Notes: a model not told the origin generated them from the letters alone. A DNA stretch of 64,000 nt from JAXDLW01 sp050998755 (GCA_050998755.1 JBPCPW010000095.1:1-64000), one strand, 5' to 3'; counted from the first letter of the stretch, positions 17,586 through 28,790 are shown. A program made the numbers and translations.

Positions 17586-19850
17586 GTGCTCGGTGGGTTG
17601 CGGCGTTCGTTCGCCGCCAAACTGGTCGCGCTTGAGGTCGGGACGATCCTGGTGGTGTCGATCGCGGTGGCGGCGGCGCTGATCACCGCCCGGCTGCTGC
17701 AGACCCGCGATCTCGAGCAGAGCGTGGCGATCTCCGCCGCTGACGGCCTGCGGACCGATCTCAACACCGCCGGCGGCAACGCCTACAAGCTGACCGGCAG
17801 CCTGGCGGCATTCCCGGCCCTGCAGGCCGAGTATGGAGCTCCCAACACCGCACGCCTGGAAGCGCTGCTGGCGGCTGAGGCGCAGACCCTGCTGAAGGGC
17901 GAGGCCCTCGTCGCCCTCGATGCCCAGGGGCGCCCGCTGCTGGCGCGCGAGGGCACCGGTGGCGGCGCCAGCGAGGTCCTTGATCCCTCGTTATTCCGGG
18001 GCATGGTGGCCGTCGCCGGGGCAGTTCAGGGCAAGGCGCCCACGCTGGGAGCGGTCGAGCCCATCGGTGCCGGGCTTCGGCTTGACGTCGCCACCAGGGT
18101 CCAGCGAAGCGGGTCAACGGTGGGGTTCATCGCCGAGAGTCAGGATGTGCAGGCATTCCTGCAGCAGGTGGTACGCCCTCACAGTGGCATCCAATACAGC
18201 GTCTTCTACCAGGGGCGACGCGCCGCCACCACTCTCCCCGGCGCCCCTTCGGTGGGACTCCCGGGGGGTCTCGGCAACCCGGACGCCGCCGGTGGGCGTT
18301 TCGGCGTCTATGACCTCGGCGGCAGCACCTACGCGGGCTACTACACCCGAGTTGGACAGGGCGCGAACGTGCTGGTCAGCGCGGACGTCAGCGACGCGGT
18401 GTTCGCCAGCCAGCGGGTCAACGACATCCTGGTGGTGGTGCTGGCGACGTCGCTCTTGGCCACGCTGCTCAGCCTGGTGGGGGTGTACTTTGCCCGGCGG
18501 ACCGCCCTGCGCCCCCTGGCGGCGCTCAACCAGGGCGCAGAGCGGGTCAAGGCCGGCGACTATGGTGCGCGGGTCACCGTTGACAGCGGAGACGACTTCG
18601 GGCGGCTGGCCACCACCTTCAACGAGATGGCGGCGCAGATCCGTCGCGACACCGATGAGAAGGAGCGCCAGCGCGCCCGGCTGGACGCCGCCATCACCAG
18701 TCTGGCCTCGGTGTCCCGCGCCCTGACCACCACCATCTCGGGCGAGGACCGGCTCCGTGAGGCGGTGCTCGAATCGGTCCTCGAGCTGACCGGTGCGGAA
18801 GCTGTCGCAATGTACGAAGGGGCCGGTGGCGGGCTCAAGCTCACGGCGCGCCGCGGAATCGACGCGGCCGACTCTCGGGCGCTACTTCGTTTGATCGACC
18901 GGGAGCAACCGATCTCTGACGACGGCAGCCTACCGGTCAATCTTGACCGGGCGCCGGCGAAATTCCGGGGCTGGTCGGCGCTGGCGGTCCCCATGGTCTA
19001 CCAGGAACAGCGCATCGGCCTGATCGCGGCCTACAGCCCGGGCAGGCTGGACGGGATCGACGTCCCTTCACTCGGCGTCCTGGCCAACCAGGCCGTGGTG
19101 GCCCTGCAGAACAGCGCACTGTTCCAGCGCGAGCGGGAGACCGTGACCCGGTTGCAGCAGCTGGACGGGATGAAGTCGGACTTCCTGGCCACCATCCAGC
19201 ACGAGCTGCGCACCCCGCTGACGGCGATCATGGGGATGACCGACCTCCTCGAGATGGCCTGGACGGTCTGGGGTGACGAGCAGAAGCTCGAGGCCATCAA
19301 CGACGTACAGGTTTCGGCCAAGTTGCTGTACGAAATCGTCGAAACCATTCTCGACTACTCGATGCTCGATTCCGGCCGTGTGGAGCTGTCAATTGGCGAT
19401 TTCAGTCTCAGGCAGATCGCGGATGGGGCGGCGGAGGAGCTCGCGCCGCTGATCCGGCGGAGCGATGTCAAGATCGACGTCAAGGTCCCCGCCAGGGTCA
19501 AGGTGCGCGGGGACGGCCAGCGCCTCAACCAGGTGATCAAGGCCCTGCTGGACAACGCGGTGAAGTTCAGCCCGGAGAAGGCTCGAGTGCAGGTCAACGC
19601 GTCGCAGGAGAACGGCCGCGTCACCCTGCAGGTGGTCGACCGCGGTATTGGCATAGCGCCTGAGCACCAGGCCCAGATCTTTGAGCGCTTCTTCCAGGTG
19701 GACAACACCGCCACCCGCCGCTACGGTGGCACCGGCATGGGGCTGGCGTTGGTCAAGCTGCTGGTGGAGAAGCAGCACGGTCGGGTATCTGTCCAGAGCG
19801 CCCCGGGCAAGGGTTCGACATTCACCGTGGTTCTGCCGACCGGCTCCTGA
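17586..19850 (+). CDS. Membrane sensor histidine kinase with HAMP and GAF domains
   Basis: The 754-aa protein has a membrane helix near 15-37, an extracytoplasmic sensor region to about 278, a second helix at about 280-302, a HAMP linker, and a GAF-like domain at about 375-515. The HisKA motif QHELRTPL has the phosphorylated His at about 539. The HATPase domain shows the N box LLDNAVKFS, the G1 box DRGIGIAP and GGTGMGLALVK. No response regulator is adjacent, so its partner is unknown. GTG 17586 lies 2 nt after the upstream stop. Confidence 0.88.
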   Translation: MLGGLRRSFAAKLVALEVGTILVVSIAVAAALITARLLQTRDLEQSVAISAADGLRTDLNTAGGNAYKLTGSLAAFPALQAEYGAPNTARLEALLAAEAQTLLKGEALVALDAQGRPLLAREGTGGGASEVLDPSLFRGMVAVAGAVQGKAPTLGAVEPIGAGLRLDVATRVQRSGSTVGFIAESQDVQAFLQQVVRPHSGIQYSVFYQGRRAATTLPGAPSVGLPGGLGNPDAAGGRFGVYDLGGSTYAGYYTRVGQGANVLVSADVSDAVFASQRVNDILVVVLATSLLATLLSLVGVYFARRTALRPLAALNQGAERVKAGDYGARVTVDSGDDFGRLATTFNEMAAQIRRDTDEKERQRARLDAAITSLASVSRALTTTISGEDRLREAVLESVLELTGAEAVAMYEGAGGGLKLTARRGIDAADSRALLRLIDREQPISDDGSLPVNLDRAPAKFRGWSALAVPMVYQEQRIGLIAAYSPGRLDGIDVPSLGVLANQAVVALQNSALFQRERETVTRLQQLDGMKSDFLATIQHELRTPLTAIMGMTDLLEMAWTVWGDEQKLEAINDVQVSAKLLYEIVETILDYSMLDSGRVELSIGDFSLRQIADGAAEELAPLIRRSDVKIDVKVPARVKVRGDGQRLNQVIKALLDNAVKFSPEKARVQVNASQENGRVTLQVVDRGIGIAPEHQAQIFERFFQVDNTATRRYGGTGMGLALVKLLVEKQHGRVSVQSAPGKGSTFTVVLPTGS

Positions 19851-19853
19851 ACC

Positions 19854-19859
19854 TATAAT
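19854..19859 (+). promoter_or_regulatory. -10 box (TATAAT) of the SRP RNA
   Basis: A consensus TATAAT ends 7 nt before the predicted 5' end of the SRP RNA. A weak TTCTGC at 19831-19836 is spaced 17 nt upstream. Confidence 0.6.
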
Positions 19860-19865
19860 CGGCCT

Positions 19866-20137
19866 CGGTCGCGCTAGACGGGGAGTCAGCGGTGCCCTGT
19901 ACCCGCAATCCGCTATAGCGGGGTCGAACTCCCTTCTGAGGGCCTGGGAACCTGGGTGGTCCCGGGCTGTGGCGTTGAGGACCGGGCCCTGCGCAGCTCG
20001 AAACCCACGAACCCCGTCAGGTCCGGAAGGAAGCAGCGGTAAGAGGGCGACGGGGGTGCCGCAGAAAGCTCGGTCTGAGTCACAGCCTGGCAAGGCGCCT
20101 GGGGGTTCCGGGGACGAGGTTGGGTGCGCGACCACTT
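19866..20137 (+). ncRNA. ffs: Large-type bacterial SRP RNA
   Basis: The universal domain IV hairpin is present at about 20017-20045, with the core GTCAGGTCCGGAAGGAAGCA. Upstream, the segment with CGCTATAGCGGGGTCGAA matches the Alu-domain region of the long SRP RNAs of Gram-positive-type bacteria. The termini pair: GGTCGCGC at 19867-19874 with GCGCGACC at 20126-20133, then a T5 run at 20136-20140 acts as intrinsic terminator. The length of about 270 nt fits the large class. Its protein partners Ffh and FtsY are encoded at 59307 and 57784. Confidence 0.92.
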
Positions 20138-20169
20138 TTTGACCATGACGCGACCCCTTTGACCGTGAA

Positions 20170-21918
20170 TTGACCGCCCTATACACCCGCTACCGCTCCC
20201 AGCGTTTTGATGCCCTCGTGGGGCAGGACGCGGCCGTGCGCACGCTCAAGAACGCCGTGACCGGTGGCCGGGTGGCCCACGCCTACCTATTCACCGGTAT
20301 CCGAGGCACGGGCAAGACCACCTCCGCGCGGCTCCTGGCCAAGGCCGTGAACTGCCTCAACCTCGTCGATGGCGAGCCCGACAACAGCTGTGCCAACTGC
20401 GTGGCCATCAACGACGGCACGGCAACCGACCTGATCGAGATCGATGCCGCCAGCAACCGCGGGATCGACGAGATCCGCGATCTCCGTGAGCGCGCCAGCT
20501 ACATGCCGGCGCTGCTGAGGCGGAAGGTCTACATCATCGACGAGGCGCACCAGCTCACAGATCCCGCCTTCAACGCCCTCCTCAAGACCCTCGAAGAGCC
20601 CCCCGAGCATGTCCTCTTCATCCTCTGCACCACCGAGTCCCACAAGCTGCCGGCCACGATCATCTCGCGGACTCAGCGCTTTGACTTCCGGCGCATCAAC
20701 GAGGAGGAGATCGCCGCCCACCTGGCCTTCATCGCCGGCGAGGAGAAGCTTGCTGCCCGGCCCGACGGCCTGCGGTTGATCGCCGCCATGGCCCAGGGAA
20801 GCATGCGGGACGCGGTGACAATGCTCGATCAGATGGCCAGCGCCGGTGTTGACGCCATCGACGCTTCCACCGTGCGCCGGCAACTGGGGCTGGTGACCCA
20901 GAGGGAACTCGCGGGCGTTCTCGCCGCGGCCGCGCGTGGCGACGCCGCGACGGCGCTGCGTGAGCTGGACGGGATGGCCGCCCAGGGCGCCGACATGCGT
21001 CAGCTGACCTCCAACCTGGCCGAGATGGCCCGTCGGGCGGTCCTTGTGAGCATTGGCGCCGGCGAGGCGGCGGCGCTGGGAATCGAGGAGGCCGCCGCAC
21101 CGCTGATGGCCGAGGTCGTGTCCGTCGGCGGCCGTGAGTTCGCGGCTCGTGCGTTCGAGTTGGCGGTCGGGGCGGGGGCCGAGATGCGCCAGACGCACGA
21201 CCCGCGGCTGCTCCTGGAATTGACGTTATTGAAGCTGTCGGCGGTAGTGCCCGGGGCGCCGGCGCCGGATCCTCTGCCATCGGTCCCGTCTCCTTCCCCC
21301 GCCACCCCGGCGGGAAGCGCACCGGCGCCCCCCGCCCCGCCGCGCCCGGCGGCACCCCCGGTCCCGCCCGCCGACGCGGTTGAGGCCGCTGCTTCCACCC
21401 CCCGCCTCGACGCGCCGGCCATGGCACCCACCGCCTCCAGCGCGGCTGTTGCCCCCGTCGCCGCGGAGCTGTCCGAGGTCCGCGCCCGCTGGCCCGCCCT
21501 CCTGGACACGCTTCGTGGATCGGCACCGGCCACCCGCCTGCGGGCGCTGCTCAACGACGCCTCGCCGATATCGCTGGACGATGACCTCCTGACGGTGGGG
21601 TTCCGGTTCGCGATGCTCAGCGAGAAGGCCCAGGAACCGTTGCATCGCGCCGAACTCGAAAAGGCCCTGGGCCTGGTGTACGGCCGGACCTTCCGCCTCC
21701 GCTTCAAGGTCGCCCCGGACCTCCAGCCGCTCGGGGCCTCCACGGCGCCACCACCGCCCCTGCCGGGGCCCCCGGCTGCCATCGCGCGCCCGGCCTCACC
21801 CGTCCCGCAGACCGCCGCCCCGGGCGAGGCCGTCAGTGGTGAGCAGCTGGTCGAGGCAGCGGTGGAGGTGCTGGGGGCGCGCATCACCGACATCCGTCCC
21901 CGACAGCGGCCGGCGTAG
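20170..21918 (+). CDS. dnaX: DNA polymerase III gamma/tau subunit
   Basis: DnaX is the clamp-loader ATPase. The Walker A motif is GIRGTGKTT, the Walker B region is VYIIDEAHQL, and the sensor 1 segment is FILCTTESHKLPATIISR. Only three of the usual four zinc cysteines are apparent (NCLN and CANC). Beyond about residue 360 there is a Pro/Ala-rich linker and a tau-like C-terminal part. TTG 20170 gives the standard N-terminus (ALYTRYRSQRFDALVGQ). It is followed by ybaB and recR, the usual trio. Confidence 0.95.
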   Translation: MTALYTRYRSQRFDALVGQDAAVRTLKNAVTGGRVAHAYLFTGIRGTGKTTSARLLAKAVNCLNLVDGEPDNSCANCVAINDGTATDLIEIDAASNRGIDEIRDLRERASYMPALLRRKVYIIDEAHQLTDPAFNALLKTLEEPPEHVLFILCTTESHKLPATIISRTQRFDFRRINEEEIAAHLAFIAGEEKLAARPDGLRLIAAMAQGSMRDAVTMLDQMASAGVDAIDASTVRRQLGLVTQRELAGVLAAAARGDAATALRELDGMAAQGADMRQLTSNLAEMARRAVLVSIGAGEAAALGIEEAAAPLMAEVVSVGGREFAARAFELAVGAGAEMRQTHDPRLLLELTLLKLSAVVPGAPAPDPLPSVPSPSPATPAGSAPAPPAPPRPAAPPVPPADAVEAAASTPRLDAPAMAPTASSAAVAPVAAELSEVRARWPALLDTLRGSAPATRLRALLNDASPISLDDDLLTVGFRFAMLSEKAQEPLHRAELEKALGLVYGRTFRLRFKVAPDLQPLGASTAPPPPLPGPPAAIARPASPVPQTAAPGEAVSGEQLVEAAVEVLGARITDIRPRQRPA

Positions 21919-21929
21919 CTCCCCGTAGG

Positions 21930-21935
21930 TAGAAT
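21930..21935 (+). promoter_or_regulatory. Putative -10 box (TAGAAT), leaderless context
   Basis: TAGAAT ends 6 nt before the GTG start of the ybaB gene, so the transcript would start at or beside the initiation codon. The same hexamer occurs before rpmF and rpmB. Confidence 0.5.
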
Positions 21936-21941
21936 CCGTCC

Positions 21942-22256
21942 GTGGCCGGGAACATGAAGATGATGCGGCAGTTGCAGGAGATGCAGAGCCGCATGGCCCA
22001 GATCCAGGAGGACCTCGGGAGCAAGGCTGTCGAAGGAACCGCCGGGGGAGGGGTGGTCAAGGTGAGCGCCAGCGGACACCAGAAGATCCTGTCCATTGAG
22101 ATCCAGCCGGATGCCGTGGACCCCCAGGACGTGGAGCTGCTCCAGGACCTGATCCTGGCAGCCACCAATGAGGCCCTGGACCGCTCGCGGGAACTCGCCG
22201 CGGGCGAGCTCGGCGCGCTGGCCTCCGGCCTGGGACTCCCGCCCGGCCTCATCTAA
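21942..22256 (+). CDS. ybaB: YbaB/EbfC family nucleoid-associated protein
   Basis: A 104-aa DNA-binding protein with the family layout: an N-terminal helix of MRQLQEMQSRMAQIQEDL type, a central GGGVVKVSASGHQKILSIEI sheet, and a C-terminal helix. It binds DNA as a dimer and is normally encoded between dnaX and recR, as here. No ribosome binding site is obvious, in line with a leaderless start at GTG 21942. Confidence 0.93.
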   Translation: MAGNMKMMRQLQEMQSRMAQIQEDLGSKAVEGTAGGGVVKVSASGHQKILSIEIQPDAVDPQDVELLQDLILAATNEALDRSRELAAGELGALASGLGLPPGLI

Positions 22257-22258
22257 CT

Positions 22259-22314
22259 GGGATCGAGCGACGCAGTCTAACCAGGATCGAGCGGTTCTGA
22301 TCTGGATCGAGCGA
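22259..22314 (+). repeat. Three short direct repeats with GATCGAGCG core
   Basis: GATCGAGCG occurs at 22261, 22285 and 22305, each preceded by G and with similar flanks (CTGG or CAGG). The repeats lie in the gap between ybaB and recR. Function is unknown. Confidence 0.6.
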
Positions 22315-22355
22315 GTCCCAGCTTGAGCCCCGCGTAGGTCAGGGGCACCCGGGCC

Positions 22356-22973
22356 ATCGACTTTCTGCCGCCGGCACTCACCGCCCTGATCGGCGAGTTG
22401 CAGCGCCTCCCGGGCATGGGGCCCAAGAGCGCCCACCGTCTCGCCTTTCATCTGCTCCGCACCCCAGGAGCATCGGTGGAACGCCTCTCCAAGGCCATGG
22501 CCGAGCTCCATCAAGGCGTGCAGTTCTGCCGCACCTGCTCGTTCATTGCCGCCGGACCCCAGTGCGCGATCTGTGCCGACCCGCGGCGCGACGACGGGGT
22601 GATGTGCGTGGTCGAGGAGCCCACGGACGTCATCGCCATCGAACGCACCGGTGAGTTCCGCGGCCGCTACCACGTCCTGATGGGGGCGATCTCGCCGATG
22701 GACGGCGTGGGGCCGGGGGAGATCCGGGTCGAGGAACTCCTCGACCGCCTTCGCCGGGGCGAGGTCCGAGAGGTGATCCTGGCCACCGACGGCGACGTGG
22801 AGGGGGAGGCGACCGCAGCCTACCTCAACCAGGCTATCGAGGAGGTCGGGGCCCTGCAGGCAACCAGCATCGGCGTGACCAGGCTGGCGCGCGGACTGCC
22901 CATGGGTGGCGAACTCGAATACGCCGACGAGCTCACGATCGCCCGGGCCCTCTCCGGGAGGCGGCCACTCTAG
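22356..22973 (+). CDS. recR: Recombination protein RecR, apparent AUC start
   Basis: RecR works with RecF/RecO in loading RecA. The helix-hairpin-helix segment LQRLPGMGPKSAHRLAFHLL, the zinc finger CRTCSFIAAGPQCAIC and the Toprim segment beginning VVEEPTDVIAIE are intact. The frame is open after a TAG at about 22335, but no ATG, GTG or TTG occurs before TTG 22398, which would cut into the conserved N-terminus. ATC 22356 lies 10 nt after AGGGG (22341-22345) and gives 205 aa, the family length. The start assignment is inferred. Confidence 0.85.
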   Translation: MDFLPPALTALIGELQRLPGMGPKSAHRLAFHLLRTPGASVERLSKAMAELHQGVQFCRTCSFIAAGPQCAICADPRRDDGVMCVVEEPTDVIAIERTGEFRGRYHVLMGAISPMDGVGPGEIRVEELLDRLRRGEVREVILATDGDVEGEATAAYLNQAIEEVGALQATSIGVTRLARGLPMGGELEYADELTIARALSGRRPL

Positions 22974-23365
22974 AGTCCTGGGTCACCTGGCCGCCATCGG
23001 CTATCATATCGAGCCGGCGTGAAAGCCGGTTCCGGGCTGGACCAGGGACTGCCGAGAGGTTGCTCGCGGCCAGAAACGGGAGTACAATCAGAGGTCGCGT
23101 CCCGGTCCGCAAGGTTCGGGTGCATTCCGTCACCGGACGGTGGTTCTCGCCCAAAAAGCGATTACCGAAAGCCGGCAGCACCTTAACAGTTGAAGAGTGA
23201 AGAGACTGATCCGCTAGGTAGCGGATGTACCTCCAATGGAGCAAGCCCCGGAGGAGGCAGTCGCAAACCAGGTCTCGACCCCGCGGTGGGGAAGAGGCCA
23301 TAGCCAGACCCGTCTAAAGACATAAATCCGGAGACTCGCAAGAGTTGATGGACTAAGAGAGTCTT
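22974..23365 (+). promoter_or_regulatory. rRNA operon promoter and leader
   Basis: TTGCTC at 23060-23065 and TACAAT at 23083-23088 are spaced exactly 17 nt and form the best promoter. A weaker TATCAT is at 23002-23007. The leader of about 270 nt contains the 5' strand of the 16S processing stem. No protein-coding gene is seen in it. Confidence 0.65.
23177..23211 (+). other. 16S rRNA processing stem (5' strand; partner 25171-25204)
   Basis: This segment, from AGCACC to GACTGATC, is largely complementary to 25171-25204, beyond the 3' end of 16S. The shared core is GTCTCTTCACT against AGTGAAGAGAC. Such a stem brackets pre-16S and is the expected RNase III substrate. Confidence 0.7.
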
Positions 23366-24868
<1,503 letters not shown>

Positions 24869-25242
24869 AAGGAGCCTTGACCCGCCAGCTGAAGCGCAGC
24901 AATGCGTGGGGGCGAAGGGAAGAGGATCCGTCAACTCAGGTCAGATGCAACCTGGTCGCAAAAGAAGCCAAGAGTAGTCAGATCCCTTCGAGGTGACGGC
25001 GAAGAGTAGCGACGAGTAGCGCCCAGGAGCTCCAGGTAACTGGAGGAGGCTGGCCGGTGGGCAGTGCAAACCTGCAACAAATGCCGGCAGTGATGCCGGC
25101 GAATCGTCTGGCTGGTGCCTGGATGGACCCAAGCGGGAGTTCGCTTCCGCCGGCGGTATCTCACGGTGCTGTCAGTCTCTTCACTTTTCAGTTGCTCAGG
25201 TGCTTGGCCGTGTGCCACGGCCGCCTAAGATTGCGGGTCCGA
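24869..25242 (+). other. 16S-23S spacer, first part
   Basis: This transcribed spacer holds the 3' strand of the 16S processing stem (25171-25204). No gene is evident before the tRNA-Ile. Confidence 0.7.
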
Positions 25243-25319
25243 GGGCCTTTAGCTCAGGTGGTCAGAGCGCACGGCTGATAACCGTGAGGTCTGTGGTTCG
25301 AGTCCACAAAGGCCCACCA
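25243..25319 (+). tRNA. tRNA-Ile (GAT)
   Basis: The acceptor GGGCCTT pairs with AAGGCCC, the anticodon loop is CTGATAA with anticodon GAT, and the T arm holds GGTTCGAGTCC. The CCA end is encoded (25317-25319). It is the usual spacer tRNA. Confidence 0.96.
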
Positions 25320-25370
25320 CCTCCTGCATCGCAGCGGCTCCGCCCGCTGGGCGGATCCCGCGATCTACGT

Positions 25371-25443
<73 letters not shown>

Positions 25444-25801
25444 CACCAGCTCTACCCGCCTCGTGGCGGAAAGAGAAAGCACGTTAACAAGCGAATAGCG
25501 AAGAACTTCAGTTGAGATCCTGGAAGGCCATCCAGCCGGAACGGGTCTCATGTCGAAAAGTAGTTGGGTCAACACAGTTGAACCAGCATCGAGTCCCCCG
25601 AGCGCCACGGCGTGAAGGGTGCGGAGAGGCTGGGGAGACCAGGTTGATCTGAAAACGCAATCAAGCCTTCCTACAAAGAGGTGAAAACTGGCTTCTGCCG
25701 AGGGGCCAGGAGGATTGCGTCGTGTGCTGGTTTGCGCTAGGCGAAAGAATGCGCCGAAAGGTGCAGGAAGTCGTCAAGCCGCTGTGAAGTGGCGATAGGT
25801 A
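25444..25801 (+). other. tRNA-Ala to 23S spacer with 23S processing stem strands
   Basis: The segment at 25488-25508 (GCGAATAGCGAAGAACT) is complementary to about 30768-30787 beyond 23S. The segment 25784-25809 (GTGAAGTGG, then ATAGGTA and GTCAAGC) pairs with 30685-30712. These form the stem bracketing pre-23S. No gene is seen in the remainder. Confidence 0.65.
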
Positions 25802-26510
25802 GGTCAAGCTAGCAAGAGCACACGGTGGATGCCTTGGCATCAAGAGCCGATGAAGGACGTGGTTACCGACGATACGCCTCGGGGAGCTGGAAACGAGCTT
25901 CGATCCGAGGATTTCCGAATGAGGAAACTCAGCGCAAGTAATGTTGCGTTACTCCCGCCTGAATATATAGGGCGGGTAGAGGGCACCCGGGGAACTGAAA
26001 CATCTAAGTACCCGGAGGAAGAGATACTCCCTTAGTAGTGGCGAGCGAACAGGGACCAGCCCAAACCCCTTTTGCGTGATAGGCGGCAGCCGTTTCAGAA
26101 GGGGTGTTGTGGGAGCCACCCGTTATCCCTGCCGGGGTAGCAAGGAGTTACAAAATCGCTGTTTAGTTGAGCGGCCCTGGAAAGGCCGGCCACAGAGGGT
26201 GACAGCCCCGTAAACGAAAAGCAGGCGATCTCCTGGAGGATTTCCCAAGTACCACGGGACACGCGAAATCCCGTGGGAATCTGCCCAGACCATTGGGTAA
26301 GGCTAAGTACTCTTGATGACCGATAGCGGATAGTACCGTGAGGGAATGGTGAAAAGTACCCCGGAAGGGGAGTGAAATAGTACCTGAAACCGTGTGCTTA
26401 CAAACCGTGAGAGCACTATGCCGGTTTACCGGAATGTGTGATTGCGTGCCTTTTGTAGAATGAGCCGGCGAGTTACTTCTCTGTGGCAAGGTTAAGGGGT
26501 TTACACCCGG

Positions 26511-26542
<32 letters not shown>

Positions 26543-26975
26543 GTTGTAGTCGCAGGGAGTAGACCCGAAACTGAGTGACCTATCCATGGTCAGGCTGAAG
26601 CGCAGGTAAAACTGCGTGGAGGGCCGAACCGACCCCGGTTGAAAACGCGGCGGATGAACTGTGGATAGCGGTGAAATGCCAATCGAACTCAGATATAGCT
26701 GGTTCTCCTCGAAATGCATTTAGGTGCAGCGTCATCGATTCAGTGTGTCGGAGGTAGAGCACTGAATGGGCTAGGGGCCATCACCTGGTTACCAAACCCA
26801 ATCAAACTCCGAATGCCGATACATATTGCGATGGCAGTGAGACAGTGGGGGATAAGCTTCATTGTCGAAAGGGAAACAGCCCAGACCCTCAGCTAAGGCC
26901 CCAAATTTGTGGCTAAGTGGTAAAGGAGGTCGGGTTGCTCAGACAACCAGGATGTTGGCTTAGAAGCAGCCACCA

Positions 26976-27011
<36 letters not shown>

Positions 27012-27772
27012 CTGGCGCCGACAATGATCGGGGCTCAAGCCATGAGCCGAAGCTAGGGATGGCGTCGTAAGACGTCGTGGTAGAGGAGCGTTCTGCGTGC
27101 AGCGAAGCTGAACCGTGAGGATTGGTGGAGCGCGCAGAAGTGCGAATGCCGGCACAAGTAGCGAGAAAAACGTGAGAAACGTTTTCGCCGTAAGCCTAAG
27201 GTTTCCTGGGCAACGTTAATCGTCCCAGGGTTAGCCGGGCCTAAGCCGAGGCTGAAAAGCGTAGGCGATGGACAACTGGTCATAATTCCAGTGCCACCAA
27301 AGTTCGTTATGAGCGATGGAGCGACGAAGAAGGATAGGTACAGCGCACGATTGGATGTGTGCGTGTAAGCAGGTAGGCGGTTCCCGTAGGTAAATCCGCG
27401 GGAGCATCAACGCCGAGATGTGATGCCGAGCCTGGTAACAGGCGAAGTGGCTGATTCCAAGCTTCCAAGAAAACCTTCTAGCCAGAACTAGGTGCCCGTA
27501 CCGCAAACCGACTCAGGTAGGTGGGAAGAGGATTCCAAGGCGATCGAGAGAAGTGTAGTTAAGGAACTCGGCAAAATACCTCCGTAACTTCGGGAGAAGG
27601 AGGGCCCCCTGGGGTAATGGACCTCGCGTCCTGAGCTCTGGAGGGCCGCAGAGAAAAGGCCCAACCGACTGTTTACTAAAAACACAGGTCTCTGCTAAAG
27701 CGAAAGCTGATGTATAGGGGCTGACGCCTGCCCGGTGCCGGAAGGTTAAGGGGAACTGTTAACGCGGTGAAC

Positions 27773-27803
<31 letters not shown>

Positions 27804-28067
27804 CAAACCGAGGTAGTTATAAAACCTGGCCATATGCTGGAATAACCGTCCTGAGAAAGGTGAGTATCCCGTGGTAGAGCGTGAGCTCTGACAATCCATC
27901 GGGTGCGGTCAATCAGCAGGAAAGGCTCTCCGCAGGGAGAGAATCCTCAGAGACTAGACGCCAGGCGCCACTGTAAAGCGGTGATGATATAGTCCGATCT
28001 TACGGGCGACCGTGAGAGCTGCTCAGAAATGTAGCAGCCGTCTCAGACGAGAGACGCAACAATAATG
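27804..28067 (+). ncRNA. Group I intron 1 at 23S position 1917, no ORF
   Basis: The 5' exon ends in TAACTAT; an internal guide GTAGTTA at 27813-27819 pairs with it, with the obligatory U-G at the splice site. The core holds AATCAGCAGGAAA (P4 region), a small P6 hairpin CTCTCC/GGGAGAG, and CAGAGACTA with GATATAGTCC forming P7. The terminal guanosine is 28067 and exon AACGGTCC follows. The 264-nt intron has no ORF. Coxiella burnetii 23S rRNA is known to carry a group I intron at the same position (L1917). Confidence 0.9.
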
Positions 28068-28101
<34 letters not shown>

Positions 28102-28790
28102 GAGTAGAAACGAGCCCGTACCGGCTAATATCGGTGGAGCCCTATTGACGGCGTGCGACTGTCACGGGTGGTACCGAGGGAAGTCGCCTTGCAAGAGGTT
28201 GACCCCGTATCGACTGAGGCTTAAGTGCCGAGGGTTGCCACGCTTACGCAAGGGCGTAAAATTTATGTGGTGGCCAAGACGCCGGTGAGTTTCGATGTGA
28301 ACCTCCCTTCGTACATATCTGGTTACGTTGACGGAGAGGGATGCTTCACCGTCTCGTTCTCAAGGCGCATGAAGATGCGTGGAGGATGGGAAGTGAGGCC
28401 GAGCTTTTCGGTCAGCCAGAACTCAGACCGTGCAGAGGTGCTGCTGGAGATCCAGGAGTACCTCGGATGCGGAACGATTCGCCCAGATCGGAGCGACAAG
28501 ACCATGAAGCTCGAGGTGCGCAGCATCGCGAACTTGGTCGAGAAGGTCATTCCTCACTTTGAGAGGTACCCGATGCGCTCCAGCAAACAAAGGGATTTCG
28601 AGTTCTTTGCCAGGGTATGCCAGCTCGTAAGCGCTGGCGAACATCTGACGCCCGCCGGCTTCCACAAGGTGGTCGGAATGGCAACTCAGATGAACAGCTC
28701 TGGCCGGCGCAAATATAGCGCCAGTGAGATGCTCGATAGCTCGGAGCTCAGAGTTATAGTCAGCACCCCCAGGAACGGGGGATAGAAGCG
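28102..28790 (+). ncRNA. Group I intron 2 at 23S position 1951, with LAGLIDADG ORF
   Basis: The exon TCGGGT pairs with the guide GCCCG at about 28114-28118 with a U-G at the splice site. The core contains GGTACCGAGGGAAGTC, TTGACCCCGTATCGACT and, near the 3' end, TTATAGTCAGC (P7 3' strand) and a CCCCC/GGGGG P9 hairpin. The last G is 28790, then exon AAGTTCCGACC. Coxiella also has an intron at L1951. The 689-nt intron carries a homing endonuclease gene between the two P7 strands. Confidence 0.88.
28225..28785 (+). CDS. LAGLIDADG homing endonuclease in intron 2
   Basis: A protein of up to 186 residues with one LAGLIDADG motif, YISGYVDGEGC, at about 30-40; acidic residues Asp36 and Glu38 are in place. 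Single-motif members act as homodimers that cut the intronless site to spread the intron. The C-terminal part (SSKQRDFEFFARV, then MNSSGR) resembles the ORF in intron 4, so the two are homologous. The frame runs through the P7 and P9 region and stops 5 nt before the intron end. The true start is uncertain; GTG 28225 is the first in frame. Confidence 0.82.
   Translation: MPRVATLTQGRKIYVVAKTPVSFDVNLPSYISGYVDGEGCFTVSFSRRMKMRGGWEVRPSFSVSQNSDRAEVLLEIQEYLGCGTIRPDRSDKTMKLEVRSIANLVEKVIPHFERYPMRSSKQRDFEFFARVCQLVSAGEHLTPAGFHKVVGMATQMNSSGRRKYSASEMLDSSELRVIVSTPRNGG

Noticed and set aside
23012..23030. GCCGGC/GCCGGT hairpin after recR as intrinsic terminator
   Set aside because: The stem is short and no T-run follows.
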